Part shown: piece by piece, positions 52,001 to 56,468 of the stretch
How the letters are laid out: every line of letters starts with the position of its first letter
How positions within the stretch are numbered: the stretch's first letter is position 1
Assembly: GCA_030403585.1 (NCBI GenBank)
Contig: JAUEPE010000041.1
Location: forward strand, 1 to 56,468
Source: Frankia sp. RB7
GTDB taxonomy: Bacteria > Pseudomonadota > Alphaproteobacteria > Rhizobiales > Xanthobacteraceae
Length of the DNA stretch: 56,468 nt
Direction of reading: 5' to 3'
Notes under the pieces: model-generated
Told to the model about the DNA's origin: nothing
Seen by the model: only the letters and a program-made list of their open reading frames with translations
Databases searched by the model: none
Made by a program: the position numbers and the translations under genes

Positions 52001-52436
52001 TCTGCGCGTTGATGCATTTGCGACACGGCTCTCCGGATTTGAAGGTCAGCCGGGGCAGATCGAGGATTTGGCAAGTTTCGCGATCAATCGGCCGACAAGA
52101 GACTGGTCGGATCGCGACCCAGACCAAGCCGCTCTGGCGCTCGCCGAATTTGCGCTAAAGTTCCGCCGCGCGGAGGCGCTCGTGCGCGTGAAAGGTCGCC
52201 ATCCGACGCGTGAGGCGATGGCCGTTATTATTGGGACCGGCGAAGTTGGTCAGGAACTCGTGGAAGAATTCGAAATCGCCGAGCGTGACCGGCCCCAGGT
52301 GGATGCTCTCGCGGCGGCGATCGACAAGGTTTTGATGCAGTCCGGTCTCGACAAGAGTGTGATGCTGGCTGCCCTCGCGGTAGCTGGAAAGCAGACCATC
52401 ACTGCGCCCGCGCGCCCGCTTCGGAAGGTTGGCTAG
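49098..52436 (+). CDS. sspC: large P-loop ATPase, SspC-like
   Basis: A 1112-residue ATPase. The Walker A is GPYGGGKSSLAV at about 60-71 and the Walker B LLVIDELGKYLE at about 171-182; an HP-loop-like patch follows (LVVVGILHQAFEQYANRLGR). The remaining 850 residues are helical with no clear named domain (for example PFGIRRGVMPVLALAFILAN near two thirds). In SspABCD systems SspC is the large ATPase that joins SspB and SspD and is needed for sulfur insertion. Start overlaps sspB, stop lies two bases before sspD, giving a tightly coupled sspBCD cassette. Family identity rests on context plus the motif order. Confidence 0.8.
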   Translation: MLAEHVSIARRFQRSVRLDTDLARPDALQGFICQRSAADVLLNMAKQIVTTRQRAFTWTGPYGGGKSSLAVALAGLLGPKNEIRSAATAALGTQTASRLFDHLQPTRAGWLVVPVVGRRGNPVADIGEALEQARRQGPEKRGRPRDPVRSGRELIARLTQEAAARPRDGVLLVIDELGKYLESAAAEGKDIFFFQELAEAASRAQGRLVVVGILHQAFEQYANRLGREARDEWAKIQGRYVDVPLMAAVDEVIELLGRAITSDRKHPETSAEAEKIAQSIRSRRPGTAANLGGRLNSCWPLHPVTAAILGPMSRRRFGQNERSIFGFLTSAEPGGFQEFLRATAAKSSALFGPDKFWDYLRINLEPAILASNDSHRWAQGVDAVERCEGRGTPLHMTLAKSIAVIEMFRNGSGLAADRVTLGTCVPEASSEEIDQALRDLERWSITVFRKHNDAWAIYQGSDFDIDSAVKAALAQAGGLDVARLTRLAGLQPVLAKRHYRETGTLRWFQTELVALEDLGRPANRAPHAAGHFVLALPSNDGTRKASLAACVEASSKAVGEFVAIGLPRNAPRIREFGSELTGLEMVRTSRPELDGDGVARREITARIAAVSAMLEEELREGFANADWYLGGEHLELPFGGNLSALASKLADDRYNKAPHIESELLNRQRPSSNTQAGVRDLMHAMVHSESKATLGIEGFPIERGLYSTVLQQAGLHGERPDGTFGFSGPSRSKIGRTYKPAWDVANGVFESNTAPVSLDVLYREWEAPPFGIRRGVMPVLALAFILANRDHLAIYGEGRFQAEVDDYLVDTLLQDEKLIALRRVDVDKFRGDILHGVIGAVTAATGEPCPSEPLAVARRLVRFVTELPPWTQKTQSLSHQTAQVRQVLLHADDPHKALFVDLPAIFGEGNGRAAAEGIEFALRELRGAYRHMLDELVGKMLSALGHADRSPDEELRQRASVVIDLTGDLRVDAFATRLSGFEGQPGQIEDLASFAINRPTRDWSDRDPDQAALALAEFALKFRRAEALVRVKGRHPTREAMAVIIGTGEVGQELVEEFEIAERDRPQVDALAAAIDKVLMQSGLDKSVMLAALAVAGKQTITAPARPLRKVG

Positions 52437-52438
52437 GC

Positions 52439-53263
52439 ATGGAGCGTCATGTTCTTGGCCTATCCGGAGGGCGTGACAGCGCAGCACTTGCGGTGCTGAT
52501 GCGCCAAGCGCGGCCGGACCTACACCTCGAATACTTCTTTACAGACACAGGCAAAGAGCTCCCCGAAGTTTATGATTTCCTGGGGCGCCTCGAAGGCTTC
52601 CTAGGAAAGCCCATCCAGCGGCTCAACCCCGATCGCGATTTCGATTTCTGGCTGCGCGAATACAACAACTTCCTGCCGTCGCCGCGGACGCGATGGTGTA
52701 CGCGCATGTTGAAATTGCGGCCCTTCGAGCGCTGGATACGTCCGGACCTTGACGCTGGAACCACTATTCACAGCTATGTGGCGATCCGCGCTGACGAGAT
52801 GCATCGGGAGGGACTGACGGCGACCCATCCCAACCTCCGCATCGTCATGCCCCTGCGAGAGCGCGGAATTGATAAGCGCGGCGTCATCGAGCTTCTGGAG
52901 GGTGCGGGCCTCGGGCTGCCGGACTATTATCGATGGCGCTCGCGCAGCGGCTGCACCTTCTGCTTCTTCCAGCAGAAGATAGAATGGGTGAACCTGATGC
53001 GGGAACACCCTGAAGCTTTTGAAGAAGCGAAACGATACGAGAAGAACGCGCTCGAACACGGCTCGCCCTTTACGTGGAGCGATCGCGAGTCCCTCGATGA
53101 GCTAGCCCGTCCGGAGCGTGTGGCCCAGATTGAGCGGGACTTTCAAATTCGGAAGGAACGGTTGAAGGCGCGGCGCCGGCCCAATGCCCTACGCCCGGAA
53201 CCCGACCAACAAGAGATGATGCTCGACGAAGAGTCGGAAGGGTGCCTAGTCTGTCACAAGTGA
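52439..53263 (+). CDS. sspD: PP-loop ATP pyrophosphatase / PAPS-reductase-like, SspD/DndC-like
   Basis: A 274-residue protein. It begins with the PP-loop LGLSGGRDSAALAVL (SGGxDS at 9-14) and continues EYFFTDTGKELPEVYDFLGR, the second ATP-binding stretch. A Cys87 (RTRWCTRMLKLRPFE), a pair Cys172-x(2)-Cys175 (SGCTFCFFQQK) and Cys269-x(2)-Cys272 at the end (EGCLVCHK) could hold a [4Fe-4S] cluster, as in DndC relatives. It activates the backbone by adenylation and receives sulfur from the desulfurase. It sits 2 bp after sspC and 7 bp before the small membrane-protein gene, thus in one transcript. Confidence 0.85.
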   Translation: MERHVLGLSGGRDSAALAVLMRQARPDLHLEYFFTDTGKELPEVYDFLGRLEGFLGKPIQRLNPDRDFDFWLREYNNFLPSPRTRWCTRMLKLRPFERWIRPDLDAGTTIHSYVAIRADEMHREGLTATHPNLRIVMPLRERGIDKRGVIELLEGAGLGLPDYYRWRSRSGCTFCFFQQKIEWVNLMREHPEAFEEAKRYEKNALEHGSPFTWSDRESLDELARPERVAQIERDFQIRKERLKARRRPNALRPEPDQQEMMLDEESEGCLVCHK

Positions 53264-53270
53264 GTGGTTC

Positions 53271-53660
53271 ATGACCGAGATAACAAACGTCGATCGCTAC
53301 AAGGAGCAATACGCTCACTTTCGTTCGATGAACGACATCCTCTACAAGATCCCGCCCATCTTCACGGCAATCCTTGGCGGGCTGTGGTACTTCGCGTCGT
53401 CCAATCTCGACAAATACAAATGGGTTGCGTGCGGGGTCTTCATCTTCTGCACCATTGCAAGCATTTGTTTCGTCAACATCATGCAGCGCTTCCGCATGGC
53501 GTTTAATGCCTATATCGACAATCTGAACAAGATGGATGGCGACTTGAAGGTTTCGATCAAGCCCTCGAAGCTGCCGTCCACAATTGCAACCATCCAGTAT
53601 TTGCTATGGGCTGCCGCCGCCATTTCGGTTGCCGGGGCGATCTACGCATATAAGCAGTAA
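53271..53660 (+). CDS. small membrane protein with three hydrophobic segments
   Basis: A 129-residue protein, seven bases after the sspD stop, so very likely co-transcribed. The first 25 residues are charged (NVDRYKEQYAHFRSMNDIL). Hydrophobic segments lie at about 26-43 (IPPIFTAILGGLWYFASS), 48-67 (KWVACGVFIFCTIASICFVN) and 106-126 (TIATIQYLLWAAAAISVAGA). A charged helical loop (RMAFNAYIDNLNKMDGDLK) stands between the second and third. No named family is recognised. A small cytosolic helical head plus a membrane anchor is the usual layout of SLATT-like effectors in abortive-infection systems; whether this is one is inference. It is absent from the SspABCD core as described, as far as I know. 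Confidence 0.75.
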   Translation: MTEITNVDRYKEQYAHFRSMNDILYKIPPIFTAILGGLWYFASSNLDKYKWVACGVFIFCTIASICFVNIMQRFRMAFNAYIDNLNKMDGDLKVSIKPSKLPSTIATIQYLLWAAAAISVAGAIYAYKQ

Positions 53661-53680
53661 TTCACGCCATCAATTTGGGT

Positions 53681-53697
53681 GTCGTAGACTAGACGAC
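53681..53697. terminator. possible bidirectional hairpin between convergent genes
   Basis: GTCGT-AGACTAG-ACGAC forms a 5-bp stem in the 42-bp gap between the membrane-protein gene and the FtsK-like gene. There is no T-run, so termination strength is doubtful. Confidence 0.2.
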
Positions 53698-53702
53698 CGA
53701 GA

Positions 53703-56444
53703 TCACGCCGCAAGCGCGGCCTGATCCCCTCGGATGATGGCCTCAACCACCCTTGCGATGTCCTCGTCGGACAAGAACGGAGCCTGGGCAAATACGATCC
53801 CCGGTTCGCCGTTCAGGCGAGCGGCGAGATGACCAAGGCCGAGTAGCGCTTCGGCTCCCTTCGTCCCCAACGCGATTTCTGACGTCCCAACGCTCGCGAC
53901 TTTCAAAATGAGGCGATTGCCAAGATTGTCGCGCAACTGCATCGGCATGACGTTGGCATCGGGGCGCTGCGCTGCAAAAATAAGATGAATGCCGGCGGCT
54001 CGCGCTTTGACGCCGAGGCGCTGCACATTCGAGGCGATGGCCTCCTTGTAGTCTTCCGTCAGCATCCACTCCGCAAACTCGTCATGGACAAGGAACAGCA
54101 TAGGTAATCTGTCGGGAGGCGTCACGGCACTGTTGTAGGAGCGAAGGTCGCGCACGCTCTTGGCACGGAAAAGTTCGTAGCGCCGATCCATCTCAACGAC
54201 CAGTCGCTCAAGTTCTGACTTGGCTCGCCCCTGATCGACGACAATGCCACCTTGAATGTGTGGCAGGCGCTCCAGCGCGGAATAGTCGACGCCCATCTTC
54301 GGATCGATCAGGATGATCTGCGCCAGAGCGCTCGGATTCGTGGCGGCTATGTCCAGGATGAGGCACTGGATAAGGACGGACTTACCGCTGCCTGTCGCAC
54401 CCGCCACCAACGTATGCGGTTCATGCTGCTGAGCACCACCAAATGCGGAGCCGAGGTTCAGGTAAAGAATGTCGCCGTCGAGTTCGCGCAACCCGAGGAC
54501 AAACGAGGTATTGAGCCCCGCAGCATTCTTGTTGAGCTCGCGCCTAGCCCATACGTCCCACAACGACACCGTTTGACGCTGCGTTCGGGCGACCGCCACG
54601 ACGATCTCGCCGGGCAGCGGCGATATGGCAACGAGACGAAGACCGTGTGTCGTGAGCAATGCCGACTGCTTGGCCTCCAGATCCTGAATACTTAGCCGAT
54701 CCGATCCCACGAAGCGGATGAGCGCTGCGTTCGGGGTCAGGCGCGTGCCCGCGATCTTGGCCTGCAGGCCATAGCCAAGGAGCGCGGTACGCAGTTTTTG
54801 TGCCGTAGCCGCAAGCCATGCTTCATCGGCTTCCGAAGCCGATGAAAGCTGAAGGGCCCGTGACTCTATGAGCGCCGTAATATCGGCCTCATCGTCAACG
54901 GCGGGTTGGCTCGCCGGGAGTTCAGCCACAGCATCGGCCGGAGGCGGCGGCGCATCCGATATCGTTTCGGCTGCCGCCGAAGGCGATACGGGCGCGGGTG
55001 GCACCGAGGGCGGAGCAGGAGGAGGTTCCGAAGGCGGTGGACTTGAAGATCCATCGGAGGAGCCCGGATCGGAGTCAGGGCGGACCATCCAGCTCACCCG
55101 GGGTGCAGGCTCGCGAAACTCCTCCTTCTCCCATGGACGCTCGCTGCCAAGCGACGAACGCACCAACGTTAGGGGTGTCTTGGCCTCGTAGGCCTTGAGG
55201 AGGCTCCGCAGCTGATCGCGCGAGAATACTTCCTGCAAGCCATGCCGCAGGTCGGGAATGAGTTCTTGTTCGCCGGTAACGTTGGCATCCGCGGGTCCTG
55301 TGACGAACACGTGCGAATAGCCACGAAGATCAATGGGCGCGGCGCCACGGCGCACACCATCGCGTACGGATTCGAGAGCGCTCGATTGGCCGAGCGCGGT
55401 TGTACCGTCGAGCAGCAAATCGGCGATGCGCGAAAGCCAAAGGTCGCGGTCGAGGCGGCCGGGGTCGCCAAACAACGCGTCTTCGATCCGATGGACCGTC
55501 TGGCGGAGCTGTTGCTTGGATCCGCGACGCGCTTCCGCGGAGCCATCGGCGGCGACGTACTTGGCCTCGGTGACGATGGCCCGCAACGTAGCGGCACCGC
55601 TTGCATCCTGACCGACGCTGAGCGCGAGAATGTCGGCGAGCCCCTGCTCGCGCTGACCCAGCCATTCCGCATAATCGTCAAGAAGGAACCAGGCAACGGT
55701 CGCTTGAGGGCCGAACTCCTCGGCAATGAGCGCGCGACTGAGAACAAGGCCGATCAATTCGCCCGCCGAGACACCTCGTTTGGCCGCTCGCAGCACAATG
55801 TCACCGGAGATTTTGCAGGCGTCCTCGATCATCCGCTGCGCAAGGGCCCCAAGCCGATCGTCGGGCAAACCGAGGCTTAGCTCCGTGAGGCGACGCAAAA
55901 CAAGCACGTGCAGGAGGCGCAATTCCGCCGTCGACGAGACGATCATGTTGCGCCCATGCGTGCGCTGTCGTCGGTAGCGGATGACGTTGATCCCTTGCGC
56001 GGCAAGCTGACGCTTATCCAGGAGATCGTCATAGGTCGCAACCCATTCAGCGAAGTTATGAACTTCGTCGAACATCGCCTTCAGCGACTGGTCTTGGAAC
56101 GATATTTGCCGCGCTGGCAGTTTGTGTTCGTCGGCGCTGTGCGATTGCCGACGGATCACGGCGGCGACCGCATCGAGATAAGCCCAACCGGCGTCTGGCT
56201 GGCGGGGACAAGCGAGGTAATTGGTCGCCTTCAACTCGTCCTCGGCCGTCACGCGGCGGTAAGACCATCGTGCCGGTACGTGGTCGAGGAAAGCGGGCGG
56301 GTTCGTCGCGGCCGGCACGGAGAACCATTCAACCTTGGCCTGCCGCGAGACCACGTCGTGGAGGAACGCCACATCGACACTGCGCTGATCGCGCGAAGGA
56401 GCCGCGCCGCCATCGAGGAGCACGCCGATCCTGAGCTTCGACAT
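53703..56444 (-). CDS. FtsK/SpoIIIE-type DNA translocase with candidate PD-(D/E)XK nuclease site
   Basis: A 913-residue protein. N-terminal half: alpha/beta part of unknown class; at about 268-297 GLADILALSVGQ then LRAIVTEAKYVA gives Asp271 and Glu293-x-Lys295, the spacing of a PD-(D/E)XK nuclease core. A Pro/Ser-rich spacer (about 456-515) leads to a FtsK motor: Walker A AGATGSGKSVLIQ (681-693), ILIDPKMGVDYSAL, Walker B LFLVHDEFAEWM (783-794) and HLIFAAQRPDANVM (sensor). DptH-like DNA translocases of phosphorothioate-linked restriction have the same C-terminal motor. It is convergent with the SspABCD core. I infer that it tracks along non-modified DNA and cuts it. Confidence 0.82.
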   Translation of the reverse strand: MSKLRIGVLLDGGAAPSRDQRSVDVAFLHDVVSRQAKVEWFSVPAATNPPAFLDHVPARWSYRRVTAEDELKATNYLACPRQPDAGWAYLDAVAAVIRRQSHSADEHKLPARQISFQDQSLKAMFDEVHNFAEWVATYDDLLDKRQLAAQGINVIRYRRQRTHGRNMIVSSTAELRLLHVLVLRRLTELSLGLPDDRLGALAQRMIEDACKISGDIVLRAAKRGVSAGELIGLVLSRALIAEEFGPQATVAWFLLDDYAEWLGQREQGLADILALSVGQDASGAATLRAIVTEAKYVAADGSAEARRGSKQQLRQTVHRIEDALFGDPGRLDRDLWLSRIADLLLDGTTALGQSSALESVRDGVRRGAAPIDLRGYSHVFVTGPADANVTGEQELIPDLRHGLQEVFSRDQLRSLLKAYEAKTPLTLVRSSLGSERPWEKEEFREPAPRVSWMVRPDSDPGSSDGSSSPPPSEPPPAPPSVPPAPVSPSAAAETISDAPPPPADAVAELPASQPAVDDEADITALIESRALQLSSASEADEAWLAATAQKLRTALLGYGLQAKIAGTRLTPNAALIRFVGSDRLSIQDLEAKQSALLTTHGLRLVAISPLPGEIVVAVARTQRQTVSLWDVWARRELNKNAAGLNTSFVLGLRELDGDILYLNLGSAFGGAQQHEPHTLVAGATGSGKSVLIQCLILDIAATNPSALAQIILIDPKMGVDYSALERLPHIQGGIVVDQGRAKSELERLVVEMDRRYELFRAKSVRDLRSYNSAVTPPDRLPMLFLVHDEFAEWMLTEDYKEAIASNVQRLGVKARAAGIHLIFAAQRPDANVMPMQLRDNLGNRLILKVASVGTSEIALGTKGAEALLGLGHLAARLNGEPGIVFAQAPFLSDEDIARVVEAIIRGDQAALAA

Positions 56445-56468
56445 GAAGTTTCGGGACGTTTCGCTAAC

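Noticed and set aside
46872..53263. DndABCDE rather than SspABCD
   Set aside because: The second gene is DUF4007, the large ATPase lacks the SMC-like plan of DndD, and no DndB- or DndE-like protein is present.

Overview
The window looks like chromosome of a Bradyrhizobium-type alphaproteobacterium. The basis is high GC, ABC transporters paired with acyl-CoA ligases, an OpgC-like glucan acyltransferase, a cyclase/AAA/TPR regulator and an initiator tRNA of the rhizobial kind. The species is an inference from gene content, because no marker gene was compared.

Layout. Positions 1-20.7 kb are core-like metabolism. A minus-strand set holds a MetX-like hydrolase (partial at the left edge), a rubredoxin/MBL protein, a quinone-oxidoreductase-like dehydrogenase and an acyl-CoA ligase, with a Leu/Ile/Val-type binding protein read divergently. 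Next is an AraC regulator divergent from a six-gene unit (6.9-15.6 kb) made of an acyl-CoA ligase and a complete sugar-type ABC importer. One permease of that importer is fused to an SMP-30-like propeller, followed by a second free-standing propeller. DUF2059, OpgC and a 1018-residue cyclase-AAA-TPR protein follow.

Positions 21-25.3 kb hold a small accessory cluster: an sce7726-like protein facing a beta-family protein (frameshifted), an XRE-ImmA/IrrE metallopeptidase and a DUF6932 protein with a nucleotidyltransferase signature. Its promoter carries a palindromic operator over the -10 box. A divergent SDR/ArsR pair with a perfect 35-bp palindrome, a REP-like intergenic repeat and a PhzF protein follow. 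Initiator tRNA-Met (28313-28389, minus) marks a boundary.

Positions 28.4-42.1 kb look like a mobilisable/integrative element remnant: two secreted proteins sharing one C-terminal motif, MobC-relaxase-small protein with an oriT-like inverted repeat, an AbiE toxin-antitoxin pair with a readable promoter/operator, ParB, ArdC, DUF2958, a membrane-anchored ClpP-like protease and several small plasmid-type genes. No integrase, coupling protein or type IV secretion genes are visible.

Positions 42.3-56.4 kb are a phosphorothioation-type defence island. Cysteine desulfurase (SspA-like), DUF4007 (SspB-like), a large P-loop ATPase (SspC-like) and a PP-loop sulfurtransferase (SspD-like) run on the plus strand, and a small three-segment membrane protein closes that run. 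Minus-strand genes flank the core on both sides: a two-site phospholipase-D-fold protein translationally coupled to an unknown 533-residue protein on the left, and an FtsK-type translocase with a candidate PD-(D/E)XK nuclease site on the right. I read this as a PT modification core with a separate restriction module. SspABCD is an established system; the exact composition here, above all the membrane protein and the FtsK/nuclease chain, is the part most worth checking.
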